From assembly GCA_000437235.1 (NCBI GenBank), contig FR897041.1:20633-66577 (forward strand): 45,945 nucleotides of DNA, read 5' to 3'. Below are positions 33,819 through 41,609 of the stretch, in pieces. The DNA comes from Coprobacillus sp. CAG:826. Lineage in GTDB: Bacteria > Bacillota_I > Bacilli_A > RFN20 > CAG-826. The notes under the pieces are model-generated. The model worked only from the letters and a program-made list of their open reading frames with translations. It did no database searches and was not told the DNA's origin. Position 1 is the stretch's first letter; every line of letters begins with the position of its first letter. The position numbers were made by a program, and so were the translations under genes.

Positions 33819-34397
33819 ATGAAATCGTTAAAAATTATTCAAGTCCTATGCAAAATAGGTCAAATTCTAAGTAAAATTGCTTTTATTTTATGTATTGTAG
33901 GTGCAAGTTTGAGTTTGCTAGGAATTCTATCGTTAGCTTGTGGGATTGAGACCATTGAAATTAATGGTGTGACAATTGGAAGCATGATTCAAAATGACTC
34001 AGGAATGAGTATGGGAACCATGTATACAACTTTAGCTGTCGGTATCGTTATGATGGCAGGAGAAATCGCGATTGCTAAATTTGCAGAACTTTATTTCAAA
34101 CATGAATTAATTGCTGGTACGCCTTTAACTTTAGAAGGAGCAAAAGAAATGCGCCGTTTAGGCATTTTAAAGATTGCAGTTTCTTTAGGAACATTTATAT
34201 TAGCCGCTATTGTACAAGCAATTTTAAAAGCAACATTAACTGATGTCGTTGAAGTAGATTTAGATCATTCAGGCGCTATCGTTATGGGCGTTATGTATTT
34301 AATTCTTTCTTTAGTGCTTCAATACGCTAGTGAAGAATTAAAGAATAAAGAAGAAAAAATCGAAATTTCAAGTCATCAAGAAAATGAAAAGGAGTGA
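33819..34397 (+). CDS. DUF2975-like membrane protein
   Basis: A 192-residue protein with four hydrophobic segments (about residues 20-45, 68-88, 115-135 and 148-165) and a charged tail. The loop ELIAGTPLTLEGAKEMRRLGILKIA resembles the conserved segment of DUF2975-type proteins, whose role is unknown. AGGGG precedes the ATG. It starts 73 bases after the Sel1-TIR-NACHT gene on the same strand without a terminator between, so the two may be cotranscribed. A membrane partner of the immune-like protein is possible but unproven. Confidence 0.7.
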   Translation: MKSLKIIQVLCKIGQILSKIAFILCIVGASLSLLGILSLACGIETIEINGVTIGSMIQNDSGMSMGTMYTTLAVGIVMMAGEIAIAKFAELYFKHELIAGTPLTLEGAKEMRRLGILKIAVSLGTFILAAIVQAILKATLTDVVEVDLDHSGAIVMGVMYLILSLVLQYASEELKNKEEKIEISSHQENEKE

Positions 34398-34412
34398 AAA
34401 CACTCCTTTTTT
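34387..34412. terminator. Bidirectional terminator between converging genes
   Basis: AAAAGGAGTG pairs perfectly with CACTCCTTTT around AAAA. It overlaps the stop of the DUF2975-like gene and the last bases of the methyltransferase gene, and has T runs in both directions. Confidence 0.88.
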
Positions 34413-35691
34413 AACGCCTTAATCCTTTGGGATAAAAGTTTTTAAGTGTACCTTGGGTAGCTTTTAAAAAGCCTAAAGCTACATCTAGATAGGTCGCTAT
34501 ATAATATCCAGATAGAGAAGTATCGCAGGATAATGTATCACCATGAATATATTTTTTAACGTCTTCTTCGTTTAAGATGATGTTCCTATCCCACGATAAA
34601 AAGTGAGAAAGAGCATGGCTAGGTAAGAAACGATCTTTTTTGATTTCTCCAATCTCTAGTCCGTAGCGGATTACCGTCATTTTTTCTGTAGGTAAATAAG
34701 AAGATAAGCCGTAGAGTGTATCGTTTTTTAATAAATAATCAAGTGAAGGTAAACTGAAATCTTTTAAAAAAGGAAAGTTCTGTTTATCTTTTTTTCCTTT
34801 TTTCATTAAAGTAACTTCTTTATTTCCTTTTTTATGAAGTAAAGCAATGAATTGGCCTTCTCCTTGATATAAAGAAGGGAAAAGGTGAATAGAACCTTTT
34901 AAAGAAGGATGTTCATAAAAAGAAGGAGAAGAAGGTAAAGAAATGAGTTCATAATCTTCATGTTCATTTAAAAAGTCTAAAATGGGTGCCTCATCTTCTT
35001 CATAAGAAAAAGAACAGGTAGAATAAAGTAAGTGACCACCAGGTTTAAGAAAAGAATCCGCTAAAGAAAGAAGCTCTTTTTGCGTTTTAGTGCATTCAAG
35101 CACTTTATTATACGTCCAATCTAGACGCATTTCTTCTTGTTTTCTAAACATGCCTGAACCACTACAAGGGGCATCTAAAATAATAGAATCGAAGAAATGA
35201 TGATAACTCGAAGGAAATTGATGTAAATTCATCGCAGTAACCATTACGTTACCAAGCCCCATTCTTTCAATATTACTAGAAAGCGTTAAAGCACGGGAAT
35301 AGGATAAGTCGTTAGCGACCACGGTTACCCCTTCATGAAAAGCGGTTTGAATCGTTTTTCCTCCCGGTGCCGCACACATATCTAAAATATAATCACCTTT
35401 AGATATTGGTAAAAAAGCCGCTACTAACATCGCGCTAGGATCTTGAAGATAATAAGCGCCCGCATCATGGAAAATATTTTTTCCTAAAGGATATTCGTTT
35501 TTATCATAATAAAAAGCATGGGGAATGAAGGGGTGTTTTTTTACATGCGGAAAAAGCGATAAAAAAGTCTCATCGCTCATTTTTTTAGGATTTAATAAAG
35601 CGGCATGTACGCTTTCTTTTTCTAAAGATAGAAGTAGTTCATCTACTATATCATGCGGATAATGTTGATATAAATTTTCTTTAAAATCCAT
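34411..35691 (-). CDS. rRNA cytosine-C5 methyltransferase (NOL1/NOP2/Sun, RsmF-like)
   Basis: A 426-residue SAM-dependent RNA m5C methyltransferase. The SAM motif is ILDMCAAPGGKTIQ (about 103-116), motif IV with the releasing Cys is ILDAPCSGSGMF, and motif VI with the nucleophilic Cys is LLYSTCSFSYEEDE. The C-terminal 150 residues include a TLYGLSSYLP and RYGLEIGEIKKDRFLPSHALSHFL stretch typical of RsmF relatives in Firmicutes, which modify 16S rRNA in the small subunit. AGGGTGAG precedes the ATG. The gene is alone on its strand. Confidence 0.92.
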   Translation of the reverse strand: MDFKENLYQHYPHDIVDELLLSLEKESVHAALLNPKKMSDETFLSLFPHVKKHPFIPHAFYYDKNEYPLGKNIFHDAGAYYLQDPSAMLVAAFLPISKGDYILDMCAAPGGKTIQTAFHEGVTVVANDLSYSRALTLSSNIERMGLGNVMVTAMNLHQFPSSYHHFFDSIILDAPCSGSGMFRKQEEMRLDWTYNKVLECTKTQKELLSLADSFLKPGGHLLYSTCSFSYEEDEAPILDFLNEHEDYELISLPSSPSFYEHPSLKGSIHLFPSLYQGEGQFIALLHKKGNKEVTLMKKGKKDKQNFPFLKDFSLPSLDYLLKNDTLYGLSSYLPTEKMTVIRYGLEIGEIKKDRFLPSHALSHFLSWDRNIILNEEDVKKYIHGDTLSCDTSLSGYYIATYLDVALGFLKATQGTLKNFYPKGLRR

Positions 35692-35990
35692 AAACTCACC
35701 CTACTTATTGTATAAGAAAATAAAAAAAATAACTAGCGGTAAAACGTTAATTTAGAAAATGAAAAATATAGAAAATTTATCATTAGATGATTGAATGGGC
35801 AAAGTAATAATTAATGCGAACTATTGCTTTAAATGATATTTATGTTATTATTAAAATATATAAGACATATTGTGACTTTAAATAGTTAAAAAAATAAAAT
35901 AGTTAGAAGAGAAAAGTTTTTGTAATTTTAAATTTCTAGTAGGTGTTAGTGTAATATTGGCACATATTATATGAATGAGGGGGAAGAACA
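35692..35990. other. Intergenic region between divergent genes
   Basis: About 300 AT-rich bases between the start of the methyltransferase gene (minus) and the next plus-strand gene. No RNA gene or clear promoter pair was recognised; several TATAAT-like sites occur by composition alone. Confidence 0.5.
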
Positions 35991-36506
35991 ATGAAAAAAG
36001 AAAAAAGTCACAAAGCAGCCATTATCTTCATTTGTGTTTTAACGATTCCTGTTGTTCTTTATAGTCTTGTTTTATTTGCGCCTTCTATTCTATACGGAAT
36101 ATATCAATATGGGGCAATTGCATATTATCGCTTAACGGCCAAAGAAGATTACCTAGTTGAAGGAACTTTCCAAGGTCAAAAAAAGGGTATGAATTATGTT
36201 TTAGAAATTCAAGCCATTACGGAAGAAGAATTTCAAAATTATGATGGAAAAAATACCGTTGAAGACACTTCAAAAGATAGAAAAAATAAATATTATTATA
36301 TTCAACTTTATTCCAAAGATGAACAAGAAGTAGTAACGAATTACACCTTCACTAATTTAAAGGATTATCGGAAAAATAAAATTAGAGCTAATTATGAAGA
36401 TGATAATGGAAAAAGAATTGACTATTATTATAATGATGCTGCAAGATGTCAAGCCTATTTAGTTTGGTTATCTAACGATTACTATATTACGTTCAATTAT
36501 CAATGA
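35991..36506 (+). CDS. Single-pass membrane protein, unknown function
   Basis: A 171-residue protein with a basic N-terminus, one hydrophobic helix at about residues 9-33, and a soluble domain rich in Tyr, Asn, Asp and Lys that should face outside. Alternating residues (NKYYYIQLYSKDEQEV, YYNDAARCQAYLVWL) suggest a beta-rich fold. GAGGGGG precedes the ATG. No family recognised. It ends at a strong terminator shared with the converging small gene. Confidence 0.65.
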   Translation: MKKEKSHKAAIIFICVLTIPVVLYSLVLFAPSILYGIYQYGAIAYYRLTAKEDYLVEGTFQGQKKGMNYVLEIQAITEEEFQNYDGKNTVEDTSKDRKNKYYYIQLYSKDEQEVVTNYTFTNLKDYRKNKIRANYEDDNGKRIDYYYNDAARCQAYLVWLSNDYYITFNYQ

Positions 36507-36510
36507 TGAA

Positions 36511-36557
36511 AAAACAGGTTATTGTCACATTTAAAGATGCAATAGCCTGTTTTTTTT
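36511..36557. terminator. Bidirectional terminator
   Basis: AAACAGGTTATTG pairs with CAATAGCCTGTTT (one wobble) across a 15-base loop, followed by a T run; it is flanked by A and T runs on either side and serves both converging genes. Confidence 0.8.
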
Positions 36558-36561
36558 CATA

Positions 36562-36867
36562 TTATTCAAAATCTAAGAATTCAATCGCACCTTCATGAGC
36601 GCGTTCCCATTGGTCGACATTAAATCGAATGCGGGCAATCATGATTTCCATTTCAAATTGAAGGCGTTCCATAAATTCATCATCTTCTGCTTGATCTTTA
36701 AAACGATCTAAGTGATTAAACACAAGATTCGTTTTAAAAATTACTTTTTTTCCTTCTACACGCGGTGTGATTTCAATTTTTGCTTCCGCTTTAGAAGGTG
36801 AATAAAAAGTGTTGCGGTAGTTGCTTGCGATTCTTTCCATCGCTTGTTCTATATTTTCTTCTTCCAT
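36562..36867 (-). CDS. Small acidic protein, unknown function
   Basis: A 101-residue soluble protein, acidic and predicted mostly helical, with no membrane segment. The ATG at 36867 (MEEENIEQAM) is preferred because GGGGGATG lies about 11 bases upstream; an in-frame ATG at 36885 lacks any ribosome binding site. I recognise no family. It is divergent from dacF, but nothing in the sequence links it to sporulation beyond that position. Confidence 0.65.
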   Translation of the reverse strand: MEEENIEQAMERIASNYRNTFYSPSKAEAKIEITPRVEGKKVIFKTNLVFNHLDRFKDQAEDDEFMERLQFEMEIMIARIRFNVDQWERAHEGAIEFLDFE

Positions 36868-37009
36868 TATAGTTTCATCCCCCATTCATTTTTTTCTAAA
36901 AAAAGCATAGCAAAATTTAAAATTAAAAACAATAAAAACCCTATTTTTTATATCATGAATTCGTTCTATATTTTTTCATTTTTTCATACATTTTCTTGAG
37001 GTGAATTTC

Positions 37010-38167
37010 ATGGGAAAACTATGGCTTACAATTTTACTCATCTTTAGCGTATTTACACCAATGAAAAAGGTGGCTAGAAAAGAAGCACCGAAGATAGAAG
37101 TTTCATTACATACGGATGCCGCGATTTTAATTGAGGCACAATCAGGACGGGTGCTTTTTGAAAAGAATGCGGATGAAAAGCATTATCCAGCGAGCATGAC
37201 CAAAATGATGGGCATGTATTTAATTTTAGATGCAATTGAAAAAGAAAAATTAAGTTTTGATGATGAAGTCATTTGTTCCTCTTATGCTTCGAGTATGGGT
37301 GGCACCCAAATCTTTCTTGAACCGAATGAAAAAATGTCAGTAAAAGACCTTTTTAAAGCGGTAGCGATTAATTCCGCGAACGACGCCATTACCGCTTTAG
37401 GAGAACACTTATGTGGTTCTACAGAAGGCTTTGTAAAAAAGATGAATGATACTGCTAAAGAAATGGAAATGAAAAACACTCATTTTAAAAATCCTACAGG
37501 TTTTGATGATGAAGAACATGTAACGACACCTCGCGATATGTCGATTGTGGCGCAAGCTTTAGTGAAATTCCAAGAGAAATTATTTCAGTTCACGCGTTTA
37601 AAAGAAGCGTATGTAAGAGAAAATACCTCGTCTCCTTTCTGGCTTGTGAATACCAATAAAATGTTAGGCCATTATGAAGGAATGGATGGATTAAAAACGG
37701 GCTATACCCGGTTAGCGGGTTATAATTTAACAGCCACGGCGATGCGAAATCATATTCGTCTAATTTCTGTAGTAATGCATGAAGATTCCATCGAGCATCG
37801 GGCGCAAGATACTACGGCTTTATTAAATGCGGGTTTTAGTAACTTAGAAAACATTAAGCTATTCCCCATGCATGAAGAATTATTAACGTATACTTTCTTA
37901 AAAGCAAAAAAGAAAGATACACCCATTGTTACCAAAAGTGAGATTAATCTTGTCGTGGATAAAGGCGTGAAAGTGGAAGATTTAAAGATCAAAGCGAGAA
38001 TTGAAGAAATGAATGCGCCTTTAAAAGCGGGAGATATTGTTGGCTATTTAGATGTGGAAGATCCTTATCAAAATGTAACTTCTTATCCTTTAACGATTTT
38101 AGAAGATGTAGAAATGATGCATTTTATTGATTACTTTAAAGATATGTTCTTGCGTTTTTTAGCGTAA
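37010..38167 (+). CDS. dacF: D-alanyl-D-alanine carboxypeptidase, DacF-like
   Basis: A 385-residue penicillin-binding protein (PBP5 family) that removes the terminal D-Ala from peptidoglycan stems outside the membrane. All three active-site motifs are present: SMTK (SxxK), SAND (SxN) and KTGYT (KTG). The N-terminal hydrophobic stretch LWLTILLIFSVF serves as a signal, and a C-terminal amphipathic segment (DYFKDMFLRFLA) would anchor it. The ATG at 37010 is chosen because GAGGTGA lies just upstream; the GTG at 37001 is part of that site. Standing in front of spoIIAA it matches Bacillus dacF, made during sporulation. Confidence 0.92.
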   Translation: MGKLWLTILLIFSVFTPMKKVARKEAPKIEVSLHTDAAILIEAQSGRVLFEKNADEKHYPASMTKMMGMYLILDAIEKEKLSFDDEVICSSYASSMGGTQIFLEPNEKMSVKDLFKAVAINSANDAITALGEHLCGSTEGFVKKMNDTAKEMEMKNTHFKNPTGFDDEEHVTTPRDMSIVAQALVKFQEKLFQFTRLKEAYVRENTSSPFWLVNTNKMLGHYEGMDGLKTGYTRLAGYNLTATAMRNHIRLISVVMHEDSIEHRAQDTTALLNAGFSNLENIKLFPMHEELLTYTFLKAKKKDTPIVTKSEINLVVDKGVKVEDLKIKARIEEMNAPLKAGDIVGYLDVEDPYQNVTSYPLTILEDVEMMHFIDYFKDMFLRFLA

Positions 38168-38176
38168 TTTGTCGAA
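38168..38176 (+). promoter_or_regulatory. Spo0A box 1
   Basis: TTTGTCGAA, identical to the 0A-box consensus TTTGTCRAA, right after the dacF stop codon. Confidence 0.8.
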
Positions 38177-38192
38177 CGCTTTTTTATCGGGT

Positions 38193-38201
38193 TTTGTCGA
38201 A
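38193..38201 (+). promoter_or_regulatory. Spo0A box 2
   Basis: A second TTTGTCGAA, 25 bases after the first in the same orientation and about 60 bases upstream of spoIIAA. Two tandem boxes indicate Spo0A control of the spoIIA operon. Confidence 0.8.
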
Positions 38202-38202
38202 G

Positions 38203-38231
38203 AACGTCGTTTTTCCTAACGACGTTTTTTT
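38203..38231 (+). terminator. Terminator between dacF and spoIIAA
   Basis: AACGTCGT pairs with ACGACGTT across a short loop, then seven T residues. It separates dacF from a distinct spoIIA transcript that must start downstream or within this site. Confidence 0.75.
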
Positions 38232-38263
38232 CTTTTGCTAGACTATCATCTAAGGAGGGGCTT

Positions 38264-38617
38264 ATGGAAAGCAAAATACGTATCACACCCTTTGAAGATG
38301 GTATCATCATTGCGATTTCTGGTGATTTAGATTCATTGAGGGTTATGTCTTATCGCAGTTTAATCCAAAGTGAAATGGAACAATATGGGGCTAAGTTTCT
38401 CTTATGGGATTTTTCAAATTTAAGTTTTTTAGATTCTTCAGGTATTGGTCTTATTTTAGGAAGATATAACGAAATTCGTCGAAAAGGTGGCTTTTGTGGC
38501 GTGATGGGGCTCACGACCTACACAAGAAAACTCATTGAGATGACGGGACTATTTTCCATTATGGAAGAATATCGAAGCGTAGTGGCGTTTAAAAAGAAAG
38601 TGAGGATTAATGCATGA
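38264..38617 (+). CDS. spoIIAA: Anti-sigma F factor antagonist
   Basis: A 117-residue STAS-domain protein that frees sigma-F by binding SpoIIAB in the forespore. The phosphorylation site is FLDSSGIGLILGR with Ser58, the same number as in B. subtilis. AAGGAGGGG precedes the ATG. It overlaps spoIIAB by 4 bases (ATGA). Spo0A boxes lie upstream. Confidence 0.96.
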   Translation: MESKIRITPFEDGIIIAISGDLDSLRVMSYRSLIQSEMEQYGAKFLLWDFSNLSFLDSSGIGLILGRYNEIRRKGGFCGVMGLTTYTRKLIEMTGLFSIMEEYRSVVAFKKKVRINA

Positions 38618-39060
38618 ACACAATGGAAGTACGTTTTAGTGCCACGTTGATGAATGAGTCTTTTGCGCGTATGGTTGTGACTTCTTTTATTGCCCCTTTA
38701 AATCCAACGATGGATGAAATAAGTGAAGTGAAAACTATCGTTTCTGAAGCGGTGAGTAACGCGATTATTCATGGTTATCGTTTAGATGCAAGTAAAGAGG
38801 TGGTGATGAAAGCTACCATCGATAAAGATTCGTTAACACTAATCATCAGCGATTATGGTATTGGTATCGATAATATCGAATTAGCGTTAAAGCCAAGTTT
38901 TACCACACGTCCTGATTTAGAAAGAGCGGGTATGGGATTAACAATTATTCAATCATTAAGCAATGAATTTGCCATTCGTTCAGTGATTGGCATGGGAACA
39001 AAAATCACAATTAAAAAAGTTTTTTCAAATGCTTTAACTTACGCTTATGGCGACAAGTAA
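38614..39060 (+). CDS. spoIIAB: Anti-sigma F factor / SpoIIAA kinase
   Basis: A 148-residue GHKL-fold protein kinase that binds and holds sigma-F and phosphorylates SpoIIAA with ATP. N-box EAVSNAIIHGY, G1 box ISDYGIGID and G2 box ERAGMGLTII are all present. It overlaps spoIIAA by 4 bases and sigF by 14 bases, giving tight translational coupling of the three proteins, which matters because their ratio sets sigma-F activity. Confidence 0.96.
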   Translation: MNTMEVRFSATLMNESFARMVVTSFIAPLNPTMDEISEVKTIVSEAVSNAIIHGYRLDASKEVVMKATIDKDSLTLIISDYGIGIDNIELALKPSFTTRPDLERAGMGLTIIQSLSNEFAIRSVIGMGTKITIKKVFSNALTYAYGDK

Positions 39061-39760
39061 TGTGGATTACGACTTATTAAAAAGAGCGAAAGATGGCGAT
39101 AAGCAAGCGCTAGATGAAGCTTGTAAAATCCATACGCCCTTAGTGATTTCCTTATGTTCTCGTTATCAAAGCGGTATGGTCGATAAAGAAGATTTAGTGA
39201 GTGTAGGTATGTTAGGCTTATTAAAAGCCATTCAACAATTTGATGAGAATTTTGGTGTACAATTTTCTACGTATGCTGTGCCATTAATCTTAGGAGAAAT
39301 CAAACGCTTTTTCCGTGATGATGGCGTCATTAAAGTATCTCGACAATATAAAGAACTCTATTTAAAAATCCAAAAGAAAGAAAAAGAGTTAGAAATGAAG
39401 TTAGAAAGAGCAGTGACCATTGATGATTTAGCGAAAGAACTTGATGTACCTAGAGAAGATATTCATATGGCGATTGAATCTCATTACTATCCAACTTCAT
39501 TATCGACTCCAATGGATGATGATCATTTTGTCTTTGAAGATACTTTAGGAGAAAATGATGTTATAGAAGAACTAGATAAAATGGATTTATTAGAAGCTTT
39601 AAAAAAACTAGATCCAAAAGAACAGTTATTAATTAAAATGCGATATTTTGATGAAATGAAACAGCAAGAATGTGCGGAGCGTTTCTTTGTATCGCAAGTC
39701 CAAATTTCTAGAATGGAAAAAAAGATTTTAGAAAAATTAAAGCGAATGTTGGTCTCATGA
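39047..39760 (+). CDS. sigF: RNA polymerase sigma-F factor
   Basis: A 237-residue sporulation sigma factor. Region 2 is DLVSVGMLGLLKAIQQFDENFGVQFSTYAVPLILGEIKRFFRDD, with the VPLILGEIKRFFRDDG core typical of the F/G group; region 3 reads VTIDDLAKELDVPREDI; region 4 is LDPKEQLLIKMRYFDEMKQQECAERFFVSQVQISRMEKKIL. The ATG at 39047 lies inside spoIIAB and has no good ribosome binding site, so translation is probably coupled. A GTG at 39062 is an alternative start. Confidence 0.95.
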   Translation: MATSNVDYDLLKRAKDGDKQALDEACKIHTPLVISLCSRYQSGMVDKEDLVSVGMLGLLKAIQQFDENFGVQFSTYAVPLILGEIKRFFRDDGVIKVSRQYKELYLKIQKKEKELEMKLERAVTIDDLAKELDVPREDIHMAIESHYYPTSLSTPMDDDHFVFEDTLGENDVIEELDKMDLLEALKKLDPKEQLLIKMRYFDEMKQQECAERFFVSQVQISRMEKKILEKLKRMLVS

Positions 39761-39767
39761 ATGAAAT

Positions 39768-39799
39768 CACCTCTTTTTTAACACAATAAAAATGAGGTG
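39768..39799 (+). promoter_or_regulatory. Hairpin covering the spoVAC ribosome binding site
   Basis: CACCTC-TTTTT pairs with AAAAA-T-GAGGTG (one bulge), burying the only ribosome binding site (GAGGTGG, 39794-39800) of spoVAC. It could hold down spoVAC translation from the early spoIIA transcript. Confidence 0.45.
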
Positions 39800-39804
39800 G
39801 TACG

Positions 39805-40257
39805 ATGAAAGACGAACGTTTTCAAGAAATTGTAAAAGAAAACCAAGTAAAAGAGAAGAAGGGAAAACATCTTTTATTCGCTTTCTTGGTTGGTGGATGT
39901 ATGGGCTTATTTGCGCATTTTATTTATGATATGAGTTTTCGTTATTTAGGGGCAACGAAAGAAAATGCCGGCCTTATTTCTACCAGTGTAATTATTATTC
40001 TTACCACGATTTTAACGATGACGGGAACTTATAAAAAATTAGCACGAAAATTTGGAGCCGGTTTATTCATTCCGACTTCTGGATTCGCTAACTCGATGGC
40101 ATCATCTGCGATTGAATCAAAATTTGAAGGTCCAATCTATGGCTTAGGTTCACGTATGTTTTATTTAGCGGGTAGTGTGATTACCTATGGCATTTTTAGT
40201 GCGTTTATTTACGCAGTGATTCGCTTCTTATTAAGTCTTATAGGAGTGAGCCTATGA
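39805..40257 (+). CDS. spoVAC: Stage V sporulation protein AC
   Basis: A 150-residue inner-forespore membrane protein; SpoVAC acts in dipicolinic acid movement and can behave as a mechanosensitive channel. Features: hydrophobic helices at about 25-45, 60-78 and 118-145, and the conserved GAGLFIPTSGFANSMASSAIESKFEGPIYGLGSRMF segment. It starts 44 bases after sigF and overlaps spoVAD by 4 bases. Confidence 0.95.
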   Translation: MKDERFQEIVKENQVKEKKGKHLLFAFLVGGCMGLFAHFIYDMSFRYLGATKENAGLISTSVIIILTTILTMTGTYKKLARKFGAGLFIPTSGFANSMASSAIESKFEGPIYGLGSRMFYLAGSVITYGIFSAFIYAVIRFLLSLIGVSL

Positions 40258-41249
40258 GTTTCCATATGAATTTTCATCATGTTTTCATCAAATCTTTTTC
40301 TTCGATTGTCGGAAAAAAAGAAAAAGAGGGACCTTATGGCGATTATTTTGATGAAAGCGTAAAAGATGATTATGTCGGAGAAAAAACATTTGAAGAAGGA
40401 GAAATTCATTTAGCTAGAAGAGCGATTGAACTAGTGTTACTTAAAGGCAAAACCGAAATTGGCGAAATTCCTCTTGTTTTTGGTGGGGATTTAAGTAATC
40501 AAATTGCCATTACTTCTAGAGTGATGAAAGATTTATCAAGCGCTGCGATTGGGGTATATAGTGCATGTGCAACCTTACCTTTAGCGTTAGGTTTAGCAGC
40601 GACGTATGTCGATAATAAGTATATTCTGCATGGTTTAGTGTTTACAAGTTCTTCTAAAAGTGTAGCGGAACGACAATTCCGTTATCCTAATGACTATGGA
40701 ATCCAAAAGAAAGATTCAAGTACGATTACAGTAACGGGCAGTGCAAGTTTTATCGTTTCTAGAGATCCATCTCCGATTCAAATTACCGGACTGACCTATG
40801 GAAAAGTGTATGATCCAAATTTAGCAAATCTAAATGATATGGGGAGTCCTATGGCTTATGCTGCATATCATACCATTAGGGATCATTTAAAGAGTCAAAA
40901 TGAAACAATGGAGGATTATGACGCAATTATTACGGGTGACTTATCTTTGATAGGTACTAAGGTTTTAAAAGCTTGTTTTAAAGAAGATGGGATTGATTTA
41001 AAAAATCATTTAGATGCGGGAAACTTAATTTTTCACCGCGAAAAAGAAAAAGTATATGCCGGTGGAAGTGGGCCTGGTTGTATTGCGGTTTTTTTAGCGG
41101 GTTATGTTTTAAAAGAAATGTTAAAAGGTACATTGAAGCGCGTTTTAATTGTCGCAACAGGTGCTTTATTTTCGCCCACCCTTTCTCAACAAAAACATTC
41201 GATTCCTGTTATCGCTCACGCGATTACCTTAGAAAGAAAAGAGGCATAG
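40254..41249 (+). CDS. spoVAD: Stage V sporulation protein AD
   Basis: A 331-residue thiolase-fold protein that binds dipicolinic acid for uptake into the spore. Features: VFGGDLSNQIAITSRVMKDL, GVYSACATLPLALGLAA (the thiolase-type Cys region), VAERQFRYPNDYG, VTGSASFIVS and GSGPGCIAVFLAGYVLKEM. Slightly shorter than the Bacillus protein (338). It overlaps spoVAC by 4 bases and spoVAE follows 2 bases later. Confidence 0.95.
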   Translation: MSFHMNFHHVFIKSFSSIVGKKEKEGPYGDYFDESVKDDYVGEKTFEEGEIHLARRAIELVLLKGKTEIGEIPLVFGGDLSNQIAITSRVMKDLSSAAIGVYSACATLPLALGLAATYVDNKYILHGLVFTSSSKSVAERQFRYPNDYGIQKKDSSTITVTGSASFIVSRDPSPIQITGLTYGKVYDPNLANLNDMGSPMAYAAYHTIRDHLKSQNETMEDYDAIITGDLSLIGTKVLKACFKEDGIDLKNHLDAGNLIFHREKEKVYAGGSGPGCIAVFLAGYVLKEMLKGTLKRVLIVATGALFSPTLSQQKHSIPVIAHAITLERKEA

Positions 41250-41251
41250 TT

Positions 41252-41608
41252 ATGACGTATTTATACGCATTTTTGTTTGCTGGCCTTTTAAGCTTTTTAG
41301 GACAACTACTCTATGAATATACGAAATTAACCCCCGGACATATTACGAGCATGTTCGTTGTTGTTGGGGTTTTATTAGAATCTTTTGGCATCTATGATTT
41401 CTTTTTATCTTATTGTGGAGGAGGCGCAATGACGCCGATTACCAATTTTGGTCACGTTTTAGCGCATTCCGCTATAGAAGGCGCTAAAGAAGAAGGCTTC
41501 ATGGGTATTTTAAAAGGTTTATTAAAAAACGCATCTTATGTTTTATCTTTAGTAACGGTAACCGCTACAGTAGCGGCGCTTTTAACGCGCCCTAAAGGAG
41601 ATGCCTAA
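41252..41608 (+). CDS. spoVAE: Stage V sporulation protein AE
   Basis: A 118-residue membrane protein (SpoVAEb type) of the dipicolinate channel. Conserved parts: FLGQLLYEYTKLTPGHITSMFVVVGVLLESFGIYDFF and GGGAMTPITNFGHVLAHSAIEGAKEEGFMGIL. The frame is open upstream to 41078 inside spoVAD, but the ATG at 41252 (MTYLYAFLFAG) fits the family and is preceded by GAGG. Confidence 0.94.
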   Translation: MTYLYAFLFAGLLSFLGQLLYEYTKLTPGHITSMFVVVGVLLESFGIYDFFLSYCGGGAMTPITNFGHVLAHSAIEGAKEEGFMGILKGLLKNASYVLSLVTVTATVAALLTRPKGDA

Positions 41609-41609
41609 T

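Noticed and set aside
41078..41251. Longer SpoVAE start inside spoVAD
   Set aside because: The extra 58 residues are an out-of-frame reading of spoVAD; the family N-terminus and ribosome binding site support 41252.
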